This document shows, one piece after another, positions 43,535-55,258 of a stretch of DNA of 64,000 bases. The first letter of the stretch is position 1; every line of letters begins with the position of its first letter. Origin of the DNA: Blattamonas nauphoetae (taxonomy: Eukaryota > Preaxostyla > Oxymonadida); the NCBI GenBank assembly GCA_033064195.1, contig JARBJD010000292.1:1-64000 (forward strand), given 5' to 3'. Below the pieces are notes generated by a model. It was not told the origin of the DNA and ran no database searches. It saw nothing but the letters and a program-made list of their open reading frames with translations. The position numbers and the translations under genes are program-made.

Positions 43535-45579
43535 TAGTCCGTCGAAAACCCGGACTTCGTCAAAAACCCGTCCTTTCATGGATTCTCAAGTTTTGTGGGG
43601 TTGATCAAACATTTCACTTTTTTTTCTCAATTCAACTTGTTTTTTTAATTCTGATTCAAATACCAGAGAATTTACTTAAATGAAGTGATAGTCGAAAAAT
43701 CTGTTACAAAGAGTCATTCTGTGAAGTTATTTTTTCTGAAGTCGACTCGTCCAAAAAGTCACTGTCATCATCATGAAGGACATTGATTCGGCTCTTTGAA
43801 AGTGGAAAAACAGACGGAACAGACTCGATTCGTGTTGATTCTTGCCTTTTCTGTGGTTTTATTTCATCAAGGGTTAGTTGTTTCGATTTTTGAGGTCGTT
43901 CTGAAGATTGGATCACATTCAATTTGGTGTGTATTTGAATCTTCGGAGTGAAACCACGTTTTCTTTGAGTGAGAGTTGTAAGAAGTCTTCCCTGATATTT
44001 CGGTTTTGTTTGAATAGCTGTGTGGTGAGAAGCGGGAGTTTCACAAGTCGTTTCAGAAGACAGTATGGATGAAGATGGTGTTTCTGATTCTGGTTTGGAA
44101 GGGACTAGTTGAATCAATTGAGCGAGTGAAAGTGGAGAAACCCCACATCGAGCGAATGATGCCTTGATGACACAGGGTTTCATTGACGTCGCCAAACAAT
44201 CTGGCAGAATTCGTGCGAGTTCGGTTCTGTAAGCTGAAATTGAGTTTGATTCGGGTTGAATGAATTTTCGAGAGAGTTCTGACTTGAAACTTGCGAAACA
44301 ATAGCCATCAAGAGGTTGTGAGATTGATGATGAGTGAGGTGGGAGGAAGAGAATTTGAATGTATGCCTTTTCAGCCATCTCTTGAAATTCAGGAAACATG
44401 TGAGATGATGCTCCATCGAGGAGAAGAAGTGCATTCCGCATTTTTTTGGGACTCTTATCACGCTTTTCTGTGATTTCTGGAATGATGACATTTTCGACAA
44501 CTTTTTGGAAAAGAGTTGATGTCATGTATCCGCTTCCCTCGTAGAGTGAGATGATGTGATGAGCACTCAATCCAGAGAATTCGGCGACAGGCGTGTTGGT
44601 AGGATATAGCAGAATTGGTGAAAGTGAAGAACCATCGGCGCAGATCGTACAAGCTAAGGTTGCGTTGACAACTCTTTTATTTTCGGAATTCGGCGGGACA
44701 TTCTCACCGCGATACCACACAACCATCGACTGTTTATCCTCATCGATTCTGAGAGAGGTTTCGTCAAAATTGAAAATCATGTCATCATCGATCTTCGCAT
44801 CAATCACAACACTTTTGAGCAATTTGAACCATTCAGTCATGCTTTCGACAGTCGTAGCAGCAATTCTTTCGGGACTCAAAAAAGATGGAAGGGATCGCTG
44901 GAGCACTGGATTCTGATCTATCCAGTTCGAAATTGTGGGTCGTTTCACTTCAGCCAATTTTTTTATTGGATCATTTCGACGTAAAACGATTTCTTTTGCC
45001 TAAATGCGATTTTCATGAAAAAAGAAGCAAACATGAGTCATAACTCGAGACACCTTAATCGGAACATTGCGCGAGATGTCTTCGAGGACTTTCATTTCAA
45101 GGTCAGTTTCTTCAGCTGAACTGAAAAAGCGAGGACGACCATTGATTCCGACTTCTCGTCCATCCTTAAGAGCTCGCCTTCCGCGACGCAGTTGGGAAGG
45201 AGATCCGAGGTGGCTTTCTGCGAGGGTCTCCAGCTTGACGTGTTCGTCTTCGTACAATTTCAGTCCACGAGCAACTCGATTCGGAATCGAAAGGTATTCC
45301 TGTTTCACAATAATTTTTGAAACTTCCTCTGGACTGAGAAAATGAGGTTCTGAGGACGACATAAAAATGTTGTGGGTGTGATCATCTTTTCAATTTTGAT
45401 TCAGTCTTTTTGTGAAAAAAATGCTCGATTCAAAATGTTTTGAAGTGAGTAAAATGTTCAATAGACCAAAAATATCAGAGATGTCGATCATATTCAGAGT
45501 GAAGTGGAGAAATCGTGGGGAGCGATTTAACACCGGAAAACGACGGGTTTTTGACGAAGTCCGGGTTTTTGACGGACTA
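43535..45579 (-). mobile_element. Complete 2,045-bp pogo-type DNA transposon
   Basis: Terminal inverted repeats of about 40 bases (TAGTCCGTC, then AAAACCCGGACTTCGTCAAA, then AACCCGTC) differ at one position. TA flanks both ends (43,533-43,534 and 45,580-45,581). The motif AAACCCG occurs twice in each end, a likely transposase-binding pair. The single gene inside is readable from end to end. This is the best candidate in the window for an autonomous, possibly active transposon. Confidence 0.8.
43704..45362 (-). CDS. pogo/Tigger-type (DDE_1) transposase, one intron
   Basis: ATG at 45,362. Exon 1 is 45,362-45,054 and exon 2 is 44,999-43,704, joined across a 54-base GT-AG intron. The total is 1,605 bases, 534 residues and a stop. 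The N-terminal 100 residues hold a helix-turn-helix-type region (SPSQLRRGRRALKDGREVG). The catalytic core has aspartates near residues 182 (FNFDETSLRID), 298 (LLLLDGASSH) and 334 (ISQPLDGYCF), matching the pogo/Tigger triad with the last pair about 35 apart. A basic C-terminal tail may bind DNA. It cuts and pastes its own element at TA. All key residues are present. Confidence 0.8.
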
Positions 45580-45982
45580 TACTTCATCGAGAATGTGGTT
45601 TGTGTTTCTTCTCCTCTTCTCATCGTTATTGCTCTTCTGCCATCTTTCTTCACTCCTCTCTCTTCATTGTCTCTCTCTGCCTCTTCAGGATCTCGTCGTC
45701 CTGTCCTTCTGTGTCTTCTTCTCGTTCTGACAACAGATCGAGACTGAGACACGGTCATCCCCTGTGGACACGCGCTCTTCAGCCATCTTACATCCTCACT
45801 ACCCATTCTTTAGATCCATTCTCATTTCATCAATCAATATCAAGTGCAATTTCTCTCTCAATACCATCACCAATGCATTTCTAGGAATATATAAGATGAC
45901 TTTTTTCCACTATAGTTCGAATTCTGGGTCTAGGTGAATAAAAACGGGTTTATATATTTTTGACGGGTTTGTGGAGGCACTA

Positions 45983-46493
45983 TCATATGAAGAAAACCAG
46001 AAACCACAAAGCAAATCAAGTCGAGACAAACAAAAATCACAACTTTCTTCGCGTCTCCTTCAACAGATCAAAGAAATGTGGAGGATGGAAAAAAGAGGTG
46101 TGACAAGTCAAACATCAACGATTCGATATTTGAAATGGTGATGAAGACTCAGATCTGATCAATGGAGAAGCAGAATCGCTGGCGAATGAAGACAAGATGC
46201 GCTCTGCAGAAATGAAGAGAGTGAGTTGACATGAACAAGAGAGACAAGTGACAGTGTGTCTCCCGAAACAAAGAGGAGAGCGATGTGGGCTCAGCTTCCA
46301 ACCAGAAGCAAGGAAGACTGAAAGAAGACGGGTGTGGTTGATGAGGATGAGGTGGGTGAAAGAGGATGGTTCATCGAAGCAAAGAGAGTGATGTGGAAGA
46401 GTGATTCTTGAGAGATGAAGTGAAGTGAGGTGAATGAACAATGAAGACCATCTGAGGAAGAAATGGTGTTGTCATAGGGACTTGGATGAGTGA
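45983..46493. other. Intergenic, purine-rich stretch
   Basis: No gene recognised. It lies between the outer inverted repeat and the 3' end of the giant surface-protein gene. Confidence 0.4.
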
Positions 46494-49400
46494 TCACGCC
46501 GGAGCTGGTTCGGCCTGCTCCTTCAGGTGTCCCAGAACAGAGATTGCTTCCTCGCTGGTCAGTTGCTCCGTCTTCTTCCCGATTTCAATCAATCGCTCTT
46601 GAATGCTCGACAGCGTCGGCCGAGCTGTCTTGTCGACGTCCAGACACTCCGAAATCAGCTCCTTCATTTCTGCTCCCACGTTTGTCATGTTCGGCCTTGT
46701 TCCTGTTCCCAGCTGACGCTGTGCACTGATCCCGTCGATCTCTCCAAACGGAACCATTCCAGTCTCCATCTCAAACAGGACAAGGCCCAAGCTAAAAACC
46801 GACGCTGCTCGCAGATCCTCTTTCGTCATCGCTGCCTTCTCTTCCCCACTCTTCTCCATCTCACTCAACTCAGGCGCCACCCATCGCTGCAGATTGTCGT
46901 TGTCGTACGAACTCATCCCGTCAACGCGACGATGCGGTGTTTGGTGGGGTTCGCTCGCGTCGGGTGGGTGCAGTGGGTGTTTGTCGGGAGGCACAGCGGC
47001 TGTCTCTTCCACTTTCAGAAAAACTTGGTCTTCCGCTCCGAGCAACACACGATGTGGATTCAACTTGAACAAGAATCGCCGAAGAGCAGCGTCCTTCTCC
47101 ATCCGCTTCAGGCCCTCAACGACATCAAACGCAATCTGGAAGCGAGGCAGAGGAGCCGCATTCGGTGCTGGTTTGTGGATTCTGTTGAACAACGACTGTC
47201 GGATGTCCACAATGCACGTCTCAAACTGCCCATCGCATCGCATCGCCTCACATAGAAACTGCACTGTCGGGATCTCCTCTTTTTCATCCTCTTCCACCTT
47301 CTTCGTTCCTTCCTTCTCCACATCTCCTGTAAACCCACCAATCCCCGCTCTCGAATGGTGAAGAGTGTCAGACGGGAAGTTGTTCGACTGCTGATCGATC
47401 ATCATGTTCAGCGACCCGTCCACATCCACTTTCATCTCCACCACGTCCAACTCTTGCCGAGACAGCAGGTTCTCCTTCTCTTCCGACTTCTTCGACGTTC
47501 GACGACGACACAGCACACACACAACCACGAAGAACAGAACCAACGCGACAAACACAACGATCACTATCGGAATCAACACTTTCATCGCTTTTGCTGCTTG
47601 AGCCTTCCTTTCTGCTGCTCGACTCAGCTTCAGAGTGAGCGACTCCACTCCTCGAACCCCAACACCAAAGATCAGGCGGAGTCGCCATTCGTGGATGGCG
47701 CTGAGGGACTGCGAGAGAGATGACTCGTTAAGGACGACGACGACAGCTGTCTCGTTCCATTTCTGGACGTCGTCTGAGGCGGTTGAGATTTCTGTCGTTT
47801 TTCCTGTTTCGGAGTGGGATGTGTCGTTCCATTCAAACACTTCCAGCGAGAGGTCGCACGGAATCAGGAGCGTCCCAGAAATGTCAACAGTGATGAGCTT
47901 CGTTTTTGAGTCTGTTGTCACACTGCTTTCAGAAGGGAGGAGCGTTGGGATGAAGAGAGGCGACTGTACATCGACGATCGAAGACGAGAACTGGCAATCT
48001 TCACCAACTGTGATCCACGCTGACTTTGACAGATCTGTCCCTCCATCTCCTCCACTCAGACTCTCCACGTTCAACTGCCCTCTCGAGCAGTGGATGTTTC
48101 GACGGGCTGAAGGGAACGACGAGTTGGAGACTGAGTTGTCGTTGAAGATCCCTCCCGCAACTCGCAACGATCCCCCATCCATCCAAACCGCACCTGATTG
48201 AAGATGCGAGAACTCCACACGATCAAGAACTGTTGTTGTGTTGGTGAGGTCCAGAAAGGCTCCTGTCCAGTCGCAGATGTTGGCGTTCGTCTCTTCTTCA
48301 GTTTCAGCATTGTCGACAGTCAGGCTTGACGATCCAATGAACGTGCTCGATTTCACAGAGAAGTGAGATCCGTTTGAGGCTTTCACGAAAACGCCAATTG
48401 AACAGTTCGAAGTGGAAAGATCTGTGAGCGACACAGAATCAAACGAGGAGAGGTCGAGGACAGTTGACGAGAACGAGAGATCAGTCAGAGTCAGATTCAG
48501 AATGACAGCTTGTCCACCTGTCAACTTGATGAGGGCTGAGCGAATTGTTGAAGATGAGGAAATCGACGCAGAGTCAAATCTTGTTTCTCCATTCTCGTTC
48601 ACAACAATTCCTCCCTCTTCCAGTGTGGACAGCGACACGTCCACAGTGATGAAGGAGATGAGCAGAGTGTCCGGATCGTCGAATTCGTTGTTCACAATCT
48701 GCCCCTTCCCAACCATGTTCACCACTCCTCGTTTCTTGTGCCCTTCAATCGTCAGAAAGTCTCCATCCATTTTGAGTCGGTTTCCAATCTCTGCCTCTCC
48801 CTTCACTTCCACTTCACGAACTTCTGTCAGCCCAACCGACACATCCACAGACATGCAAGGAAGCTCAACACTTCCACAAAGCGGATGGTCTTCGTTCTTC
48901 TCATCCATCGTCACAACAATCCGAGGGGTGACGCGAGGATAGAATTCGTAGAGGAGAGAGTGAGTGTTGAAGATGTCGATTTCGTCGGAGAGAGACGACA
49001 CCGGCGACGAAGAGAGAAGGACACTCGAACGGAGAGAGTCTGAACTCAGCGTGCCTTCCCAGTTCTCTTTCAGAAGTGTGCCTGTGTTCGCGCCGAGCAG
49101 AAGAATCCAGTTGTGGCTGTTGTTTGATGTGCACGATGTGAAGCGACAATTCTTAACACAAATCAAACACGATGTGTCGGCTTCCAACACACACCCCAAT
49201 CCTTCCACTCGCTCAATCGAAGAGAAGTTGCTTTCGAGTATCGTCGTCGATCCCGACGATTTGATCAGCGGAGAGGAGTGGAGAGTGATCGTCTTGAAGA
49301 CTGTTGATGTGATCACGAGCTCGCCAGATGTCAGTTCGATCAGTGAGAAGGTGATTGGGTCTGTGCTTGTTCCGAGGATGGAGCAGGAAGTGAAGGAGAG

Positions 49401-52400
49401 CTTCTCAGATGCAGACGAGAAGAGAGATTGCTGAGAGGATTGTGGTGGGACCACGATTGTGATGGAGGAGAACGACAAAGAGAAATCGGATCTATCTTGT
49501 GGAGTGTTCAAGAAGTGACCGTTCGACGAGAATGAGAGAAGTGACGACGCAGACTGTCCTTCCACAGACAGTTCACATTTTGGTTCGACTGAAGCTGTTG
49601 CGGTGATTCTCGTCATCACTTTCATTCGACTCAGAGACGCCTCCTTCATCCGACTCATTCCCAGTTCAATCGATTTGCAGAACATCTCGAAATGCCCACA
49701 TTTCTCAAACTCTGTCCCGTCGTCATCGATCTCAACTGACTCTTCCAGCGACACGAGATACGGAAGAAGAGACATGTTCAGTTGAGTTGCTGCATCTGTC
49801 CCCCAAAGCGACGACTCCTTCGTTCGAGAGAAGCTGCCCTCCCATTTCGGTGGAGTGATTGTTCGAGCGAGATTGTGTCCGATAACTAAAACATCGATAG
49901 ATGGCGGCGTGGCAGAGTTGGAGGGAAGCGATTCGAAGACGAGGTCGGTCATGGAATAGTCGAAGCTGTCACTTTCGACTATTGTCGTGTTGGCCAGTTC
50001 GAGGAGCACGGAGTTCGCTTGGCCAGAACAGGAGCAGAACTTGAATGTGTTGCTGTTGAGATGCAGTTGGGCTGTCTCAGTGAGGATGGCTGAGATGATT
50101 CCAGCATTCTCGTTTGACGAGCAGATCGACTCAAAGAAAGACTCAGAAGCGACGAAACTCGCTCCTCGATCAACCACAATCAGAGTGCTCGGGATGGCTG
50201 ACGATCCATCTTCGCGCAGAGTGCAGTTCTTGACATTGAGTGAGCCAGTCTGGCAATGAAGAAGCGATGCATGTTTGAAAGTCGAAGGAACTTTGACGAA
50301 GAGCTGCTCGATTGACACTTTCGCTGAGATTGCGAAGAACCCTTTTGGTGTTTTTGTGATTGAAGTCTCTTTGATCGTCATTTGATTCTCGTTTCCAGAC
50401 AGTGTGACGTCTTTTGAGAGTGTCAAGTCTGTTGAGTGGTCGATGGATGTTCGGAAGGTGATGATTTTGTCTGTCACGTCTTTGATGTTTGCGTGGAGAG
50501 CAAAGAGAGAAGCACACGGATAAGCCGAGAACCCACAAATCGAAACATCACACGAATCGTTCGAGATGAACACTTCTGTCCCGAAAGACGAGAAGTAGTA
50601 GAAGAGAGGAATATGAACTTGGTTGTCGCCTTCCATTCCAGCAAAGTCTGTCGACGATTCTGCCGTCTGGTCCCACTCAAAACGAAGAGACGATGTGATG
50701 ACTGATGCAGACAGAGAAGGATGTTCGATGAAGATCAGATTGGCTGTCGCCTTTGGTGACGAGCAGGAAGTGAAAGGGTTGTCCGTGTGGGTGAGTGTGA
50801 ATGTGCTTCCTTCGGCGAGTGTCACGTCGAGAACACCTGACCGAGACGAGTCGCTCGATTGGCAAGAAATGAAAGATGATTCTGAAATGGTGATTGATTC
50901 GGAGTGTCGAACAGTGGCAGTCAGAATCGAGGCCGACGTGGTTGATGAAAACGAAGAGAACGAACAAGAAGCGATGGAGAGTGAGCCAGACGTGTGGAGA
51001 GTCATCAGAGAGCGAGTGAACGAGGCGACTGATGTGGAAAACGAGAGCGAAGCAAGATTCAGTTTTCCATCAGCAATCTCAAACTGACCGTCCTGCGAGA
51101 CAGAAATGCGTTGATAGAGACTGTCCCCCAAAATGGAAAGAGTGATGGAATTCGGCGAGATCCTCTCGTTCATCGTCGTATCGCTCTGAATTCTGATCAG
51201 TTTCGATGATTCTTCCACTTTACCTCGCTCAATCGCCTTTCCCATCGTTTCACAAGCAACTCCGAAATGACCGCAATGCACAATGTCCTTCCCTTTCTGC
51301 CCATCCACGTCGATCACACTCCCAATCTCCACCAAATACACAAGAAGCGACGATTCAACAGAAGTGGACGTGTCGACTCCCCAAAACTTGTTCATGTCAG
51401 TTTCTGCATCGACTTCAGGAAAACGAGTGGGGACGATGAGAGTGGCAAACGAAGAACCAGAAACGAAGATAAGAGTGCCGTCAGGTGTTTCGTTGGATGA
51501 GTCAGAAGCGAAAGAGAGTCCACTCAAGTCGAAATCCCAGTTTGTTGGTTGTGTGGTGGGGAGTGTGAGCGAGAGGAGAGGGGCTGTGGACGAGGAGCAG
51601 TCGGATAATGTCGACGAAGTGAACGATGCTTCATCGCTGTTGGATAATTCGATCCAAACCAAGCCTTTCTCGTTCCCTGTCTTGATTTTGGTGAATTCTG
51701 TGGACTTGATTGTCAAACTGCCTGTGATCGTCAGAAGTGGGGAGTCGAGGTCGGTTGTACTGTCTGAGCCGAACGAACACGAGTCGAGAGTGAGAGACCC
51801 TTCAGACACAAACAGAACGGAACAGTTTCGCTCGCCAGCTTCCAAAAGAAAAGAAAGAGAGGCGAGAGTGAGATCGCAATCCTTCGAGACAGACATGCTT
51901 CCAGTTCTGTGGATGGTGACTTCTTGATTGCCTGAGAGTGACGAAAACGAGGCTGTCGTCGAAATGACAAGCGGAGATGACAGAGTGACTTTCGCTGCGA
52001 TGCAAATGGATGTTTGGACCGAGTGTGACACGGCGGACGAGAGTGCTGAGTTGAGTGTCGAGCATCGCAATCGGTCTGATCCACAGCGCGGGTGCTCGCT
52101 TTCCTCGGACGTGGCTGTCTCCCCAACCACGATCTTGTCGGTTGGAGGGAGGAGATGGAATAGCAGCGATGATTCGAAGAACGGATGGTCAGAGGCGAGC
52201 GAGCTGTCGCATCCAACGAAGTCCAAAAGAGGCTGAGTGGGAGAGAACGACGACCATCTCGAAGGAGTCACAGCTGTGCCGAGAGACGACGACGTCACGT
52301 GAACAAATCGAGCCTTCTCAGCAACTGTCTGCGTGACATCTTCGAAGACCACAGAAACGAACGAGATCGGTTGTTCGGTTGTGATTGCGATCAGAGCTGG

Positions 52401-53114
52401 ACCAGACACAGAAAACGATTTGAATCGAGAAGACTCGACGGAGAGGGCGTGTTCGGTGGATGAGAACGAAATCAGAGAAACACCGAGCACGGCTGGACCC
52501 AGTGACGTTTCTGTCGTGTTGAAGATGCAGTTGCGGATGAAGACAGGCGAGTGTGTGGATTTGATGAGCGGATGGCGATATGCTTCGGTGTCGGAGCAGA
52601 TCACAGCCACGTCATTCAATGTCAGACAATCAGCATCGTCCTTCAGATCAAACAGGCCACACTGAGCAATCGGGTGGATGTTCAGATTCGTCACGGTGAA
52701 GAGAGCGGTGCCGTCGATTGTGAACACAAACGACCCTTCGTCCACCGACTGGTCGACATCCAAAGTGGATCTGAGCATCTCAGCAGTTTTCGGATAATAA
52801 GTAGTTGTTCCGAGAACTGTGATGTCTTGATTTGTAACATGGACAGCTTTCTCTGAGTACGTCATGTTCCACAGAAAATGGATTTGGAGAGGAAAGTGTG
52901 TCCCGTTTTGATATTTCTGCTTCAGATGAGTCACTCCAAACGCCAGTGTCGCGCAGTGTGTTCCAACCCACTTGCAATTCTCATCGTCTTTTCCACTCTT
53001 CTGGCCATTTGGCAAATCGTACGAGCCATTCACAGAAATCGACGGGGCTGGGATGAAATGGTGGATTTTTTCCATTTCTGTTTCGTCTGTTCTGCCCTCG
53101 ATCACCACTCGATA

Positions 53115-55258
53115 CCGTCGTTGAACAAGCCGTCCAGTTGGACAACCCGTCCACATTTGGTATGAAGTCAAACTTTCGTCTCATTTTTCTCTTCATATAC
53201 TTCTCTTTTCCCATATTTCCATTTCATTACTGTTTCATTCACTTATTTCAACAAATTTTTTGGTGAATTGAATTTTTTAATCTCTTCTTGATCTTGTTCT
53301 CATTGATCTCCCCTCAAGTCTTTTCTCAGTCAACTGCTTCATAGAACGAGTCTGGATCTCTGACTTCTTTGTTGACAGTTTCATTGCAGGTTGCGCTTTT
53401 CGTTTCTCGTCATGTTTCCGTTTTGGCTTTCTCTTTTCTCTCTGTTTGACAGTGGACTTCCGGAGGATGATCTTCTTTGGTTTGAACTGTCTTGCTTTCT
53501 TCCTTTCTTCTTTTTCCTTTTGAATTGCCTCCTTCTTCATCATTTTCTCAATCATCTCTTTTGTACTCAGAAGAATTCCAGGTCTCACCACTTTTTCTAC
53601 AGCCACAAAAGATTCATCATCAATATTTGACAGGTTTGTCTGTATTGATTGTGATTTTTCGTCAGCCTCAAAAGGAATACGATCGATGAGTGGCTGCGAA
53701 TTTAAATCAGAGATTCCACATCTCTGAAAGGCCAACTCGATCGTGCTGATCGAGAAGGCCTTCTCGACGGCGCGCGGCAAAGCATAAGCGATTGCTTCTC
53801 GATGAGCTTGTTGAGTGAACGGGCATGGAGGTGTGTAGAATCGTTGGTACATGTTTTTGAGGCTTTGGAAGACTTTGTCGTCCAATGGTTGGGTCAGATT
53901 TGTTGTGTTGGGGGAAGCGTTAATATCATGATATTGTTTTCTATTGCAGTTTTGGAAAGATTAGACGAAAAGTGCGATGCACAGTTGTCGAGGAGAAGGA
54001 GTGCGGTCTTTCCAGCGAGATGAGGAGCCATTCTTTTTTGTTGATGGCAGGGATGATGGTTTCCTGTAGGATGGTCGAGAATATGGTCCCATTCACATAT
54101 CCATTGGAAAACAAAGAGGAACAATATCAAACTTGTGAAGTGAGTGAAACTCACTTGGTTCTTTGGCGAGAGGATACACTAGACAATGCGGAAGAGTGGT
54201 TCCATCTGCGCAAATCGTGCTTGCTAGAGTGAAGTTGGGGATCTTTTGAGTCTGAATTTGAACGGGTGGTGGGGTCCCAGCTTGATGAATGACAGTTTGA
54301 GCTTTTCTTTCCGTCATTGAGAAGCCAGTCTCATCGTAGTTAAAAATTAGCTCCTGTTGGACTTGGTATTCTGTGACAACGTCTTTCAAAAGGGAAATCC
54401 AAGTGTTCATATTCTCAGCGTTCGCTGATTGAATTTTGAGAGATCCATCCTTATTGGTTTGGAGAAAATGAGATCGGGGTTGGAGTCGCAAAAGTCCAGG
54501 CCCATGATCTATCCAGTGTGGTTTCCCGTGCAGTAGCGCTAGGTGAAGTGCGCATGATCTTCTGAATCTGGAAAATTAAAAAGAAAAGACCATACTCGTG
54601 TTTGGACTTGTGATCTAGTGATCGGAGTTTTTGTTGAACTTTTGCTTCATCCATCCGACTAACAGATTCATCTCCCTTGGAGGGACTTTCGATTGCCGTC
54701 CTGATTGTCGGATAGCTCGGCCTTCACGAAATGCTCTTCTTGCCCTCGAGAGCGAACGGCTGTGGATTCCCGTGATGGTTTGTATGATCCCGCCACGGAT
54801 TTTCATCACTTTTCGAGTTTGAGAAGATATAGGAGCTTGTCTTCAGATTTGATCTTCTTTTCTTCAGAAGACTCTCCACTTCACGGAGATTCCTCCACCA
54901 ATCAGCTGAACGTTGTTTCGTTGTCTTATTCTGAAAGAGGAGAAATGATTGAAGGAGATGGAGAAACAAGAAGTCGAATATGTCACGAAATACCATGAAT
55001 GTGCGGATGATAGGGTATCGTGATCACTGGATGACGAGAAACGGGACAAGCAAAATATAGGGGAGATCAATGAGAACAAGATCAAGAAGAGATTAAAAAA
55101 TTCAATTCACCAAAAAATTTGTTGAAATAAGTGAATGAAACAGTAATGAAATGGAAATATGGGAAAAGAGAAGTATATGAAGAGAAAAATGAGACGAAAG
55201 TTTGACTTCATACCAAATGTGGACGGGTTGTCCAACTGGACGGCTTGTTCAACGACGG
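53115..55258 (-). mobile_element. 2,144-bp TA-inserted transposon with 200-bp identical inverted repeats
   Basis: Positions 53,115-53,314 and 55,059-55,258 are reverse complements over 200 bases with no difference that I could find. TA stands at both edges (53,113-53,114 and 55,259-55,260). The ends begin CCGTCGTTGAACAAGCCGTC and contain ACAACCCGTCC. The interior carries a pogo-type transposase with a disturbed frame. Identical long repeats and a perfect target duplication point to very recent arrival. Confidence 0.9.
53277..54996 (-). pseudogene. pogo-type transposase, frame disturbed
   Basis: Pieces follow the same order as the complete transposase at 43,704-45,362. They are a DNA-binding N-terminus (RSLSRARRAFREGRAIRQSG), aspartate one in IFNYDETGFSMT (about 54,350), aspartate two in LLLLDNCASHFS (about 54,000) and aspartate three in the QPLDDKVF region (about 53,885). 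A basic tail ends at 53,277. Upstream a probable intron ends at a CTTTCAG near 54,930. Three frame changes fall between about 54,112 and 53,890, at a T run, an A run and a CAACAAAT stretch. Either the copy is non-autonomous or the assembly has small indels there. Confidence 0.75.

Larger units (their letters stand above)
40877..45980. mobile_element. Outer 5.1-kb inverted-repeat structure, TA-flanked, with captured gene
   Basis: The ends match over about 44 bases (left 40,877-40,920; right complement 45,980-45,937), both with CCTCCACAAACCCGT, then a second AAACCCGTTTTTATTC. TA flanks both (40,875-40,876 and 45,981-45,982). Inside are a decayed coiled-coil host-type gene and a complete pogo-type transposon with its own ends. 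The outer structure may be a transposon that picked up a host gene, with the inner one inserted later. Alternatively two separate terminal remnants face each other by chance. Confidence 0.55.

Noticed and set aside
46500-53165. Plus-strand frames opposite the giant surface-protein gene
   Set aside because: They mirror the minus-strand codons and end irregularly; no domain recognised.
53115-55258. Assembly hairpin artefact as explanation of the 200-bp inverted repeat
   Set aside because: TA on both edges, a transposase inside and exact frame of the host gene across the site fit a real insertion better, though read support is still needed.
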